From Bacteroidota bacterium (GTDB lineage Bacteria > Bacteroidota > Bacteroidia > UKL13-3), in the NCBI GenBank assembly GCA_030680835.1, contig JAUXUD010000035.1:1-64000 (forward strand): a stretch of 64,000 nucleotides of DNA, written 5' to 3'. The position numbers were made by a program, and so were the translations under genes. Positions 53,519-62,587 of the stretch are shown here, in pieces (position 1 is the stretch's first letter; each line of letters opens with the position of its first letter). Below the pieces are notes generated by a model that did no database searches, was not told the origin of the DNA, and was given only the letters and a program-made list of their open reading frames with translations.

Positions 53519-54199
53519 TTAATAAAACGTTTCCCCTTTTAAGTATTTTGTTTTTAATAAAGGGCAAACTTTATAACGTTCTTCGTGGGTATCTTCATAT
53601 ATGGCTTCGAGGGTTAAATATACATGATTGATGCCTATTTTATCGGCCCACTCAAAAGGGCCATAGGGATAATTGGTGCCCAATTTCATACTGATATCAA
53701 TGTCTGTCATACTTGCCGTATTTTCCTGAAGGGTATAACAAGCCTCATTAATAATCATAAACAATACTCTGGGGGTAACCATCCCCACCCGATCATTAAC
53801 TACTTTGTAATCCCAGTTAAAAACAGTCATCCAATGTTGCAGTTTGGCTGCATCTTCCTTGTTTAAGAGTGAAATTTCGGTTAGGGATCTGTTTAAAAAT
53901 GTTGGGAGCGAATTAATACCTAATAAAGTACATTCAACCTTACGGCCGTAGTCGAAAGCTGCCTTAGCCAACTGCTGTTTTACCGCACAAACAAAAACCG
54001 GAATTCCCTTTAATCCGGCAAAATATTTGAGTTGTTCTTTTTTTTCATCAAATTTGAGATCAAAAATTACATCATAATCATGCACATTTGCACTCAGCAA
54101 GTCACTTTCATCAATGCAAGTTAACTCACATGAAACAGCGTTCAATTTTACTTTTAGTTCTTCTAAGCGGGTTTTTGAACCTCTTGCCAAAATTTTCAT
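53519..54199 (-). CDS. 3-hydroxyacyl-CoA dehydrogenase family protein, degenerate N-terminus
   Basis: 226 residues from the ATG at 54199. The C-terminal 100 residues match the 3-hydroxyacyl-CoA dehydrogenase helical domain (VNDRVGMVTPRVLFMIINEACYTLQENTASMTDIDISMKLGTNYPYGPFEWADKIG). The N-terminal part lacks the GxGxxG NAD loop (it reads MKILARGSKTRLEELK) and is about 60-80 residues short of the usual Rossmann domain. It may bind NAD differently or be catalytically inert. Divergent from RidA, with the acyl-CoA hydratase gene 1.1 kb away. Confidence 0.78.
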   Translation of the reverse strand: MKILARGSKTRLEELKVKLNAVSCELTCIDESDLLSANVHDYDVIFDLKFDEKKEQLKYFAGLKGIPVFVCAVKQQLAKAAFDYGRKVECTLLGINSLPTFLNRSLTEISLLNKEDAAKLQHWMTVFNWDYKVVNDRVGMVTPRVLFMIINEACYTLQENTASMTDIDISMKLGTNYPYGPFEWADKIGINHVYLTLEAIYEDTHEERYKVCPLLKTKYLKGETFY

Positions 54200-54243
54200 A
54201 TTCACAACAACATTACTTAAACAAAAATAAAAACACTAAAAAA

Positions 54244-54624
54244 ATGGAAAAGAAAATCATTAACAGCAAAAATGCGCCTGAACCCATTGGTCCATACAGT
54301 CATGCTGTACTTATCAATAACACTTTGTATATAAGTGGGCAGGTTGCAAAAGATGCACTCAGCGGACTTATGGTTCAAGATGATATTAAAAAAGAGACCC
54401 GCAAAGTAATGGAAAATCTGGAAGCAATTTTAAAAGAAGCCGGCATGGATTTTACAAATGTTGTGAAAACCACTATCTACTGTGTAGATTTGGCAAATTT
54501 TGCAGCAATCAACGAGATTTATGGCAGTTTTTTCAGCGGGAATTTCCCGGCAAGGGAAACCGTTCAGGTGGTTAAGCTTCCTTTAAATGCAAACGTTGAA
54601 ATTAGCGTTATAGCTGTTAAATAA
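54244..54624 (+). CDS. RidA family enamine/imine deaminase
   Basis: 126 residues, the typical RidA length, from the ATG at 54244. Seen: APEPIGPYSHAVLINNTLYISGQV near the N-terminus, TIYCVDLANFAAINEIYGSFF, and FPARETVQVVKLPLNANVEISVIAV with the catalytic Arg104. RidA proteins hydrolyse reactive 2-aminoacrylate-type enamines. An upstream in-frame extension from 54088 is rejected because it runs over the divergent gene's start. Followed 6 bp later by the membrane gene. Confidence 0.94.
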   Translation: MEKKIINSKNAPEPIGPYSHAVLINNTLYISGQVAKDALSGLMVQDDIKKETRKVMENLEAILKEAGMDFTNVVKTTIYCVDLANFAAINEIYGSFFSGNFPARETVQVVKLPLNANVEISVIAVK

Positions 54625-54630
54625 GCCGTC

Positions 54631-55233
54631 ATGAGCCGAAAATTATCAAACCTCATATCCATTATATTTCATCCGATTTTTGTTAATTTTCTTAATTTGT
54701 GGTTATTATTTACCTTATTTCCGGCTTTACATTATGGAATACCGCAACGGATGCAGTATTTTTATATTTCGTTTATTTTTCTGGCTACCAGTATCATTCC
54801 TTTAATAATGGTTATAATGATGCGGTTTACGGGGAAAGTTAAATCGGTATTGCTCACCGACAAAGAGGACCGTAAACTACCCTATCTGGTTACCCTTATT
54901 GTCTATTTCTTTTGCTATTACTATTTTACAAAACTCCATACGCATCCGCTGATATTATCATATTTGGTTTCATGCGCAGCAATTGTTGGATTGGTGCTCT
55001 CTATTAATTTTTTTGATAAAATCAGTATTCATACAGCCACCCTGGGTGCAATGGCCGGACTACTGGCAGTTGCAGGTAAATATACCAGTCTGGACATCCG
55101 GTATTTTTTGATTCTTACTTTTTTAGTTTCAGGTTTGGTTGCAAGTGCAAGAATTATTTCCAATTCACATCAAAACATACAGGTATATAGTGGTTTTTTA
55201 CTCGGCTTTTTGCTGATGTTTTTTATACTATAG
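54631..55233 (+). CDS. PAP2-like membrane protein, degenerate
   Basis: 200 residues with about six hydrophobic helices and a layout like PAP2 phosphatases: LTDKEDRKLPYL for motif 1, KISIHTATLGAMAG for the second (PSGH reads SIHT), and SARIISNSHQNIQVYSGFLLGF for the third (SRxxxxxHxxxD-like). The key acid residues are partly altered, so phosphatase activity is uncertain. No signal peptide. Located between ridA and the enoyl-CoA hydratase gene with 6-bp and 31-bp gaps, suggesting one transcript. Confidence 0.75.
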   Translation: MSRKLSNLISIIFHPIFVNFLNLWLLFTLFPALHYGIPQRMQYFYISFIFLATSIIPLIMVIMMRFTGKVKSVLLTDKEDRKLPYLVTLIVYFFCYYYFTKLHTHPLILSYLVSCAAIVGLVLSINFFDKISIHTATLGAMAGLLAVAGKYTSLDIRYFLILTFLVSGLVASARIISNSHQNIQVYSGFLLGFLLMFFIL

Positions 55234-55264
55234 GTTTCAATTTTAAAAATAACAATACGATTAT

Positions 55265-56047
55265 ATGAGTTACGAAACAATTTTATATACATCTGACCAG
55301 GGCGTTATCACAATTACCCTGAACCGGCCTGAAGTATTTAATGCATTTAACGAACAGTTAAGTGCTGATGTAAATGATGCCCTTAAAAAAACATCAAAAG
55401 ACAAATCGGCAAGGGTATTAATTATTACAGGTGCCGGAAAAGCATTTTGCAGCGGACAGGATTTAAAGGCCATTGCAGGCAGCCAAAACAGGAGCTTAAG
55501 CGAGAGTTTGGTAAAACGTTATAATCCCATGATCCGGGCAATAAGAAACTTACCCATTCCGGTAATATGCAGGTTAAATGGAGTTGCTGCCGGAGCGGGT
55601 TGTTCGCTGGCACTTGCCTGCGATATGATTGTTGCGGCTGAAAATGCCAGTTTAATTGAGGTTTTTGTAAATGTGGGATTGGTTCTGGATTCGGGTTCTT
55701 CTTATTTTTTACCCCGATTAATTGGTTCAGCCCGCGCATTTGAACTTTCAACCATGGGATCAAAAGTAAGTGCACAGCAAGCATACGAATGGGGTATGGT
55801 AAACCGCCTGGTTAAACCCGAAGATTTGGATGCAGAGGTAAACAAGCTTGCCGAATATTATGCAAAAGCGCCTACAAAAGCGATTGCTTTAATGAAAAAA
55901 ATGCTGAATAAGTCGTTTCACAGCGATTTGGATACTCTGCTCGACTATGAAGTGTATTGTCAGGAAATAGCAGGCAGAAGCAGCGATTATAAAGAAGGTG
56001 TAAATGCTTTTAATGAAAAGCGAAAACCTGATTTTACAGGAAATTGA
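55265..56047 (+). CDS. Enoyl-CoA hydratase/isomerase (PaaG-like)
   Basis: 260 residues, crotonase fold. The oxyanion-hole segments FCSGQDLKAIAG (residues about 61-72) and RLNGVAAGAGCSLALACD (about 102-119) are present, and the VNVGLVLDSGSSYFLPRLIGSARAFELSTMGSKVSA block fits PaaG, the 2-(1,2-epoxy-1,2-dihydrophenyl)acetyl-CoA isomerase. The adjacent dehydrogenase-like gene supports an acyl-CoA or phenylacetate route, but other paa genes are absent. A general enoyl-CoA hydratase role cannot be excluded. Confidence 0.88.
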   Translation: MSYETILYTSDQGVITITLNRPEVFNAFNEQLSADVNDALKKTSKDKSARVLIITGAGKAFCSGQDLKAIAGSQNRSLSESLVKRYNPMIRAIRNLPIPVICRLNGVAAGAGCSLALACDMIVAAENASLIEVFVNVGLVLDSGSSYFLPRLIGSARAFELSTMGSKVSAQQAYEWGMVNRLVKPEDLDAEVNKLAEYYAKAPTKAIALMKKMLNKSFHSDLDTLLDYEVYCQEIAGRSSDYKEGVNAFNEKRKPDFTGN

Positions 56048-56234
56048 GTTGCTGGTTATTTCAAAAAAATGCTAAACTTCTCAAAATTAAGGTTGTAAGA
56101 TAAATTTTATTATAAAATTTATTATTTATAAAATTTTAAGAATCAGGCTAATAAATTTGTAAAAAATCAGATAATAATATTTATTTTGTTTATTGAGTTT
56201 TATTTTATATAACTTGTCGAACAAATAAAATGTT

Positions 56235-57023
56235 ATGGCTATATCGATACCTCATTTAATGCTGGCATTAAAAGATGCAGAAAAAAGTAAGCATTCTTTA
56301 GAAATTGCTGCTTCTATTTCTAATTATTTTAGCTCACAGATTAGTTGTTTAACTTTTAATGAAAGTACTCAGGTACTAAATACAAAATTCGGAGCCGGTA
56401 AATATGCTGTAGAAAGAGGAAATGGAACTCCGTCGCCCAAAGAAATTTCAAAAATTATTAAACAAAAAAACCCTGATTTAATTATTTTACCCATTAGCCT
56501 GGGCACAACAGACCCGGGTGTTGTTACCGTTTCGGAGGCAAACAAGTTAATTGATTCTTTTGAGAGAATGGTGTTAACCGTTCCTGAATCAAATGAAGTT
56601 TTTGATTATTCGCATATTCTGGTTCCCATAGATACTTCATTTGAAACCCGGCAAAAGGTACCTTATGCCGTTGCACTTGCCCGGGTTTTTAAGGCAACCC
56701 TGCATGTAATTGGCGTTTCAAACGACAAGGGAAAAGATGCCGAGTTTGTTATAAAGAACTATACCCGTCAGGTTTTTAATAATATAGAAGAAAAAGGGAT
56801 AAAGTGTACGCTGGACGTAAGATTGGGTGGTAACCCAACCAACCAGATACTTGAATATGCCAAGGAGAAAAACGCGGGAATGATTATGATTATGACAGAA
56901 CAGGAAACCAATTTAACCTCCTTTTTCTCCGGTAAATATTCCGAGCAAATGATTAAGAACTCTCCCATTCCGGTGCTTTCCATTCATCCAAAAGACTTAA
57001 TCATCAGCGATGCCCGCTTGTAA
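56235..57023 (+). CDS. Universal stress protein, tandem UspA
   Basis: 262 residues, two Usp-like halves. The first (about 1-125) is degenerate; the second (about 130-255) has HILVPIDTSFETRQKVPYAVALARVFKATLHVIGVS and the GxxGxx-type end LEYAKEKNAGMIMIMTEQETNLTSFFSGKYSEQMIKNSPIPVLSIHP. Usp proteins bind ATP or act as stress chaperones in the cytosol. Preceded by a 187-bp AT-rich spacer holding a TAAATTTG -7-like box at 56152-56159. Lies alone between hydratase and dxs. Confidence 0.9.
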   Translation: MAISIPHLMLALKDAEKSKHSLEIAASISNYFSSQISCLTFNESTQVLNTKFGAGKYAVERGNGTPSPKEISKIIKQKNPDLIILPISLGTTDPGVVTVSEANKLIDSFERMVLTVPESNEVFDYSHILVPIDTSFETRQKVPYAVALARVFKATLHVIGVSNDKGKDAEFVIKNYTRQVFNNIEEKGIKCTLDVRLGGNPTNQILEYAKEKNAGMIMIMTEQETNLTSFFSGKYSEQMIKNSPIPVLSIHPKDLIISDARL

Positions 57024-57181
57024 AGAATTTATGCGGTACTTTCTCCGGGATTGAAGTGTTGACAAAATTTCAGGAAAATAATTCCATTCACTTTTTCCTT
57101 TTAGATACACTTTTAAGTCATTGCAAAACGTTTACCTTCATAATTGCTTCCAAAGTCATATTTTTGCAACCAATATGGTAT

Positions 57182-57189
57182 TACATTTG
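57182..57189 (+). promoter_or_regulatory. Possible -7 element of dxs
   Basis: TACATTTG, exact TAnnTTTG match, 32 bp before the ATG; the nearest TTG is 15 bp upstream, shorter than usual. Confidence 0.35.
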
Positions 57190-57221
57190 AAACCCAATTG
57201 TTTTATTAATGTTGTTTTTTC

Positions 57222-59147
57222 ATGATTAAAATTAACACAGGTCCGTATCTTGAACAAATCCAATTTCCATCCGACTTAAGAAAAGTTGCGGAAGCGGATT
57301 TGGTTAAAGTGAGTGCTGAACTCAGGCAATACATAATTGATGTGGTATCTGTTTATGGTGGCCATTTTGGTGCAAGTTTGGGTGTTGTTGAGCTTACCGT
57401 TGCCCTGCATTACGCTTTTAATACCCCGGTTGACCAATTGGTTTTTGATGTGGGTCATCAGGCATACGGACATAAAATTTTAACCGGACGAAGGGAACAG
57501 TTTCATACCAACCGGCTTTACAAAGGACTTTCGGGCTTTCCCAAACGGAGCGAAAGCATTTATGATACTTTTGGCGTAGGACATTCTTCTACATCCATCT
57601 CGGCTGCACTTGGAATGGCCGTTGCTTCCAAATTAAAAGGTGAGCACGATAAACAACATATTGCCGTAATCGGTGATGGTGCTTTAACCGGTGGTATGGC
57701 ATTTGAAGGCCTGAACCACGCAGGTGTTGCCAATGCAAACATTATTGTGGTATTAAACGATAATTGCATGAGTATTGACCCGAATGTGGGTGCCTTAAAA
57801 GAGTACTTAACAGATATTACTACTTCCCCTACCTATAATAAATTTAAAGATGATGTTTGGAAAACTCTGGACCGCCTGCACAAGCTCGGACAGGTTTCGC
57901 AGGAAATCATATCAAAAGTTCATGATACTTTAAAAGGGGGATTGCTTCGTCATAGTAATTTATTTGAAGCATTAGGGTTCCGTTATTTTGGTCCGGTTGA
58001 CGGACATGATGTAAACCACCTGGTAAAAATATTCAATGACTTAAAGAAAATTCCCGGACCAAAATTGCTGCACTGCATCACTGTGAAAGGTAAAGGTTTT
58101 GCCCATGCCGAAAAAGATCAGACCAAGTGGCATGCCCCCGGATTGTTTGATAAAGTTACCGGTGAAATTTATAAATCGGCATCCGTTGCACCCAAACCCC
58201 CCAAATACCAGGATGTATTTGGGCATACACTGGTTGAACTGGCCGAAATGAATTCCAAAATTGTTGGGGTTACACCTGCAATGCCTTCGGGAAGCAGCAT
58301 GAATATTATGATGAAAGCCATGCCCGACAGAGCTTTTGATGTGGGCATTGCTGAGCAACATGCTGTAACATTTAGTGCAGGCATGGCTACTCAGGGCTAT
58401 ATACCTTTCTGTAATATATACTCCACCTTTATGCAAAGGGCATACGACCAGGTGGTACATGATGTGGCGCTGCAAAAATTGCATGTGGTTTTTTGCATGG
58501 ATCGGGCAGGTTTAGCCGGAGCTGACGGACCCACACATCATGGCATGCTGGATATTCCGTATATGCGTTGCGTTCCCAATATGGTGGTTTCGGCACCCAT
58601 GGATGAAGAAGAGTTGCGCAACCTGATGTATACCGCCAGCCTGATTAAAAATGCAGGTCCGTTTTCTATTCGCTATCCAAGAGGAAATGGCGTAATGGTT
58701 GACTGGAAAAAACCTTTTACCGAACTAACAATTGGCAAAGGAAGAAAGCTTAAAGAGGGAAATGATATTGCAATCTTAACTTTTGGTACAGCAGGTAATT
58801 TAGCAGCTATTGCGCTGAACCAACTCGAAGAAGAAGGCATACATGCCGCACATTATGATATGCGTTTTGTAAAACCCATTGATGAAGAATTGTTACATGA
58901 AGTTTTTGTAAAATTCAGACATATTATTACCATTGAAGATGGCACTATTGTTGGCGGGTTTGGAAGTGCTGTTTTAGAATTTATGGCTGATCACCACTAC
59001 CATTCAAATGTAGTAAGAATGGGAATGCCTGATAAAATTATTGAACATGGCGAACAAGCCGAACTTTATATGGAGTGCGGATTTGATGCGCGGGCCATAC
59101 AGATGAAAGTTAAATCGGTGTTGGGAATTAGGGCTACTGTTAAATAG
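57222..59147 (+). CDS. dxs: 1-deoxy-D-xylulose-5-phosphate synthase
   Basis: 641 residues, full length. Condenses pyruvate and glyceraldehyde 3-phosphate, the first step of the MEP isoprenoid pathway, using thiamine diphosphate. Seen: FDVGHQAYGHKILTGRR near 75-91, the ThDP motif GDGALTGG...NDN at about 151-183, DVGIAEQHAVTFSAGMA (catalytic Glu) and DRAGLAGADGPTHHG. Isoprenoid chains also feed the menaquinone made by the genes at 15.4-16.8 kb, but the genes are not adjacent. Ends before a 243-bp spacer. Confidence 0.97.
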   Translation: MIKINTGPYLEQIQFPSDLRKVAEADLVKVSAELRQYIIDVVSVYGGHFGASLGVVELTVALHYAFNTPVDQLVFDVGHQAYGHKILTGRREQFHTNRLYKGLSGFPKRSESIYDTFGVGHSSTSISAALGMAVASKLKGEHDKQHIAVIGDGALTGGMAFEGLNHAGVANANIIVVLNDNCMSIDPNVGALKEYLTDITTSPTYNKFKDDVWKTLDRLHKLGQVSQEIISKVHDTLKGGLLRHSNLFEALGFRYFGPVDGHDVNHLVKIFNDLKKIPGPKLLHCITVKGKGFAHAEKDQTKWHAPGLFDKVTGEIYKSASVAPKPPKYQDVFGHTLVELAEMNSKIVGVTPAMPSGSSMNIMMKAMPDRAFDVGIAEQHAVTFSAGMATQGYIPFCNIYSTFMQRAYDQVVHDVALQKLHVVFCMDRAGLAGADGPTHHGMLDIPYMRCVPNMVVSAPMDEEELRNLMYTASLIKNAGPFSIRYPRGNGVMVDWKKPFTELTIGKGRKLKEGNDIAILTFGTAGNLAAIALNQLEEEGIHAAHYDMRFVKPIDEELLHEVFVKFRHIITIEDGTIVGGFGSAVLEFMADHHYHSNVVRMGMPDKIIEHGEQAELYMECGFDARAIQMKVKSVLGIRATVK

Positions 59148-59261
59148 TGGCTAGGAATTGCGCTAATTAGGAAAGTTTCAATTTATTTGTCACCTTAAAA
59201 TGGTTAAACTTTTTCTAACTCTCTGGTTGTTAACAACTAATTATATTGCTACTGATTTTTC

Positions 59262-59291
59262 TTGTATACTGAGTCACTTCGATTACTTTTG
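59262..59291 (+). promoter_or_regulatory. Promoter of the lipocalin-like lipoprotein gene
   Basis: TTG (59262-59264), 19-bp spacer, TACTTTTG (59284-59291): exact Bacteroidota consensus. It leaves an AT-rich 5' leader of about 90 nt before the ATG. Confidence 0.5.
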
Positions 59292-59390
59292 ATTATAAAT
59301 CCAGGGATATAAAGTTTACTATTTCAGTTTTCTTAAACTTGCAGTTTGAAACATCATTTAACAGTATAAAAAACCCTTAAAAAAAACAAT

Positions 59391-59870
59391 ATGAAAAAAA
59401 GCACATTAGTTATTACACTACTTGCCCTGTTTGCCATTTCCTCTTGTAGCAAGAAAGACGACAGCAGTACAACACCCACCAAAACAAAGGCCGAATATTT
59501 AACTTCAGGCACTTGGAATATAAAAGCCGCATCTATAAATCCAGGCCTTGATATGGGTGGAATAACAATTACAGATTTGTATGCAGTTATGCAAAGTTGT
59601 GATAAAGATAATACCAGAAAATTTAATACAAATGGAACCGGTAAAGATGATGAAGGAGCGACCAAGTGCAATGCAAGTGAACCTCAGACCACCGATTTTA
59701 CCTGGGTTTTTGACTCGTCTCAAACTAAATTAACCGAAAATGGCACAGATGTTTATAATGTATTACAATTAGATGCTTCAACCTGTAAAGTTTCTATGGT
59801 GGTGGATGGAGCAGACTGTGGCGGAACACCCGGAGTTAAATATACCTTTACTTTTACCTCTGGGCATTGA
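59391..59870 (+). CDS. Lipocalin-like lipoprotein
   Basis: 159 residues. Lipoprotein signal MKKSTLVITLLALFAISSC with Cys19 lipidated, then a Ser/Thr linker (SKKDDSSTTPTKTK). The rest is a beta-barrel-like sequence: LTSGTWNIKAASINPG, RKFNTNGTGKDDEG, TDFTWVFDSSQTKLTENG and VLQLDASTCKVSMVVDG, as in lipocalin-like domains of Bacteroidota. Four Cys may form disulfides. Function unknown, likely a surface lipoprotein. Confidence 0.8.
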   Translation: MKKSTLVITLLALFAISSCSKKDDSSTTPTKTKAEYLTSGTWNIKAASINPGLDMGGITITDLYAVMQSCDKDNTRKFNTNGTGKDDEGATKCNASEPQTTDFTWVFDSSQTKLTENGTDVYNVLQLDASTCKVSMVVDGADCGGTPGVKYTFTFTSGH

Positions 59871-59924
59871 TGCACCGTCATAAGAATAAACTGTAGAAAG
59901 CTACCACGTTACATAACCGATTAA

Positions 59925-59968
59925 AAAAAATTAGCCCTCATAAAGTTCTTTATGAGGGCTAATTTTTT
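59925..59968. terminator. Strong bidirectional terminator
   Basis: 21-bp perfectly complementary arms (59925-59945 and 59948-59968, GC core TAGCCCTCAT) with an A-run on one side and T-run on the other, between the convergent lipocalin-like gene (+) and pyrH (-). Confidence 0.95.
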
Positions 59969-60007
59969 GATTAAAATATTCAAAGTATTCTTTAACAATT
60001 TAAGATT

Positions 60008-60715
60008 TTAACTTACTGTAGTTCCTACATCTTCACCATTACAAACTTTTAAAAAATTGCCGGTTTTGTTCATGTCAAATACTACGATTGGCATTTTGTT
60101 TTCCTGGCAAAGGGTTATGGCCGTCATATCCATCACGTTTAAGCCGCGTGCATAAACCTCATCAAAACTTATTTTATCGAAACGTGTTGCAGCAGGGTCT
60201 TTCTCGGGATCGGCTGAATAAATGCCATCTACGCGGGTTCCTTTTAACAGCAAGCTGGCTTCTATTTCAACTGAGCGCAATGCCGCAGCTGAGTCGGTTG
60301 TGAAATAGGGATTTCCAGTTCCGGCTCCAAAAATTACAACTCTCCCTTTTTCCAGGTGGCGAACTGCTCTTCGGCGAATAAACGGTTCAGCAATTTGCTC
60401 CATATGAATTGCAGTAAGTAAACGAGTTTTCAATCCCAATTTTTCCAATGCTCCCTGCAAGGCCATCGAATTAATAACTGTTGCCAGCATTCCCATATAA
60501 TCTCCTTGTGCGCGTTCAACCAACCCTCCGGCAACTCCCTGAATTCCCCTGAAAATATTTCCCCCGCCAATTACAATGGCTACTTCAACGCCTGCATCAA
60601 CAACTGATTTTACGTCAAGGGCATAATGTTCGAGAATTTTTGGGTCAATACCATACTGCATCGAGCCCATTAAGGACTCACCGCTAAGTTTTAAGAGAAC
60701 GCGTTTGTATTTCAT
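60008..60715 (-). CDS. pyrH: UMP kinase
   Basis: 235 residues, amino-acid-kinase fold. Phosphorylates UMP to UDP, hexameric and cytosolic. Seen: [14 protein letters not shown] start, [10 protein letters not shown] (nucleotide loop), [33 protein letters not shown] and [17 protein letters not shown], all canonical. frr, its usual downstream partner, is not present here. The tsf terminator lies upstream, so pyrH has its own promoter. Confidence 0.97.
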   Translation of the reverse strand: MKYKRVLLKLSGESLMGSMQYGIDPKILEHYALDVKSVVDAGVEVAIVIGGGNIFRGIQGVAGGLVERAQGDYMGMLATVINSMALQGALEKLGLKTRLLTAIHMEQIAEPFIRRRAVRHLEKGRVVIFGAGTGNPYFTTDSAAALRSVEIEASLLLKGTRVDGIYSADPEKDPAATRFDKISFDEVYARGLNVMDMTAITLCQENKMPIVVFDMNKTGNFLKVCNGEDVGTTVS

Positions 60716-60751
60716 AATTAGGTTTTGGTGTAACTTTTATGACTATTTTGA

Positions 60752-60759
60752 CAAATATA
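60752..60759 (-). promoter_or_regulatory. Possible pyrH -7 element
   Basis: Minus strand TATATTTG, exact TAnnTTTG, 36 bp before the ATG; no -33 TTG recognised. Confidence 0.35.
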
Positions 60760-60835
60760 ATAAATATTGGTTGGGTAGCTTAATTTTTGACATAACTACG
60801 TTATGCCTGTAATTAAACAAGTTTCGTTAAATTAT

Positions 60836-60872
60836 AAAAAAAATCCCCTCCGTTGATGGAGAGGATTTTTTT
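60836..60872 (-). terminator. Terminator of the rplM-rpsI-rpsB-tsf operon
   Basis: Stem of 10 bp with one C/A mismatch (60842-60851 with 60858-60867), loop of 6, and a run of 8 A on the plus strand (T on the transcript), just after the tsf stop. Confidence 0.85.
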
Positions 60873-60874
60873 GA

Positions 60875-61702
60875 TTATAAAGAAATTCGTTTAAAGCTTT
60901 TTACTGTGAGTCCTTTTTCAACTCCATCGAGCATCTGGCTGATGGATTTGCTGCTGTCTTTAACAAACTCCTGGTTTAATAAAGTTGAGTCTTTGTAGAA
61001 TTTACCCAATTTACCCTGGGCAATTTTTTCAAGCATGGCTTCGGGTTTACCTTCGGCACGGGCCTGATCCATTCCAATGGCAATTTCGCGTTCGATAACG
61101 GTTGGGTCAACCTGGTCTTTATCAACCGCAATCGGATTTAAAGCTGCAATTTGCATGGCCACATCCTTGCCGGCAATAAAATTGGCTTCGCTAGCCGGGT
61201 GGTTCAAAGAAACCAGTACACTTAAGCGATTACCGGCATGTATATAAGGTACAATGTTTTCGCCTTCTAAAATTTCGTAACGAACCACATCAATTTTTTC
61301 GCCAATTTTACCCACCTGTTCGGTAATTTTATCGGCAACGGTTAAACCATCCATACTCATAGCCCTTAAGGCATCGGCGTTTGGTGCTTTACCGGCCAGG
61401 GCGGTTTCAGCCAATTTATGGGTAAAGGCTACAAAATCGCTGTTTTTAGCAACGAAATCGGTTTCGCAGCTTAACTGAACAATTACACCCAGTTTGTGAT
61501 CAGGCGAAACTTTTGCAATTATGGCTCCTTCTTTCGCATCGCGATCGGCACGGCTTGCGGCAATTTTGGTTCCTTTTTTACGTAAAAAATCTACGGCACC
61601 ATCAAAGTCGCCATTTGTTTCCTGTAATGCTTTTTTGCAGTCCATCATTCCTGCGCCCGTCATTTGGCGAAGTTTGTTTACATCTGCTGCAGTTATACTC
61701 AT
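60875..61702 (-). CDS. tsf: Elongation factor Ts
   Basis: 275 residues from the ATG at 61702 (MSITAADVNKLRQMTGAGMMDCKKAL); an earlier in-frame ATG at 61768 falls inside the intercistronic hairpin region. Nucleotide-exchange factor for EF-Tu. Seen: TGAGMMDCKKALQETNGD, GAIIAKVSPDHKLGVIVQLSCETDFVAKN (TDFV contact) and the C-terminal coiled stretch. Follows rpsB, as in nearly all bacteria. Confidence 0.96.
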   Translation of the reverse strand: MSITAADVNKLRQMTGAGMMDCKKALQETNGDFDGAVDFLRKKGTKIAASRADRDAKEGAIIAKVSPDHKLGVIVQLSCETDFVAKNSDFVAFTHKLAETALAGKAPNADALRAMSMDGLTVADKITEQVGKIGEKIDVVRYEILEGENIVPYIHAGNRLSVLVSLNHPASEANFIAGKDVAMQIAALNPIAVDKDQVDPTVIEREIAIGMDQARAEGKPEAMLEKIAQGKLGKFYKDSTLLNQEFVKDSSKSISQMLDGVEKGLTVKSFKRISL

Positions 61703-61717
61703 TGTTATAATAATTTC

Positions 61718-61783
61718 ACCCCTTTGGGGTTTTAATATGTTTTGGAAATTGTCTTTATGCGTTGGCAATTACCAAAGCATAAA
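61718..61783 (-). promoter_or_regulatory. Paired hairpins between rpsB and tsf
   Basis: ACCCC-TTT-GGGGT at 61718-61730 sits 15 bp before the tsf ATG. A larger stem at 61754-61783 joins TTTATGC/GCATAAA and TTGG/CCAA round a 6-nt loop with one G/A mismatch. No T-run follows, so it is a structured leader rather than a terminator. Confidence 0.5.
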
Positions 61784-61808
61784 AAGTTTAATTGTTATAA
61801 GCCTTTGT

Positions 61809-62570
61809 TTAAGCCTCTGCTTTGTCAACCACTGCATCTTTAGCGGCAGCTTCTTCTTTCTCGGCAGATTCTTCTTTTTCACGTTTGCGTTCCGACAAGC
61901 CTTCAATAATTGCATCGGTGATATAACGGGTAATCAAGGCGATTGATTTGGCTGCATCGTCATTTGCGGGGATTGGGAAATCAACCACAGTTGGATCTGA
62001 GTTGGTATCTACAATACCGAAAGTAGGAATGTTTAATTTGGTAGCTTCGGCTACTGCAATGTGTTCGCGTTTAATATCCACGATTAACAATGCGGCAGGT
62101 AAGCGGTTCAAATCAGAAATGCCACCCAGTACTTTTCTCAACTTTACTTTTTCGCGTTCAATCATCAAACGCTCTTTTTTGTTGATATTTACATAGGTAC
62201 CATCCGTAGAAAGCTTTTCCAGCGTCTGCATTTTTTTGATGCTTTTTCTAACGGTTCCGAAATTGGTAAGCATTCCGCCTAACCAACGATCGCAAACGTA
62301 AGGCATGTTAACGCGCTTGGCTTCGTTTTCCATAATTTCTTTTGCCTGCTTTTTGGTAGCAACATAAAGAACTTTACGGCCTGATTTAACAATGTTTTTA
62401 ATGGCTTGGGCGGCCTCATCCAGCTTTACAGCTGTTTTGTGTAGATCGATGAGGTGGATTCCGTTTTTTTCCATAAAGATATATGGGGCCATTTTCGGAT
62501 TCCATTTGCGGGTTAAGTGACCAAAGTGCACTCCCGCTTCCAGCAACTCTTCGTGCGTGATTTTTGACAT
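61809..62570 (-). CDS. rpsB: Ribosomal protein S2
   Basis: 253 residues. Seen: ELLEAGVHFGHLTRKWNPKMAPYIFMEKNGIHLIDL, YVATKKQAKEIMENEAKR, RWLGGMLTNFGTVRKSIKK and FGIVDTNSDPTVVDFPIPANDDAAKSI, all standard for S2. Acidic and Lys-rich C-terminal extension (KREKEESAEKEEAAAKDAV). Eighteen bp downstream of rpsI. Confidence 0.98.
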   Translation of the reverse strand: MSKITHEELLEAGVHFGHLTRKWNPKMAPYIFMEKNGIHLIDLHKTAVKLDEAAQAIKNIVKSGRKVLYVATKKQAKEIMENEAKRVNMPYVCDRWLGGMLTNFGTVRKSIKKMQTLEKLSTDGTYVNINKKERLMIEREKVKLRKVLGGISDLNRLPAALLIVDIKREHIAVAEATKLNIPTFGIVDTNSDPTVVDFPIPANDDAAKSIALITRYITDAIIEGLSERKREKEESAEKEEAAAKDAVVDKAEA

Positions 62571-62587
62571 AGAAATATATATTCTGA

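Noticed and set aside
54088-54243. N-terminal extension of RidA that reads like a signal peptide (from residue 15, hydrophobic ILLLVLLSGFLNLLP)
   Set aside because: It runs antisense over the start of the divergent dehydrogenase gene, and RidA proteins start at the MEKK Met. The hydrophobic run is probably an accident of the opposite frame.
56048-56234. AT-rich imperfect palindromes between hydratase and Usp genes
   Set aside because: Low complexity of A and T explains the pairing; no GC-containing stem or conserved core.
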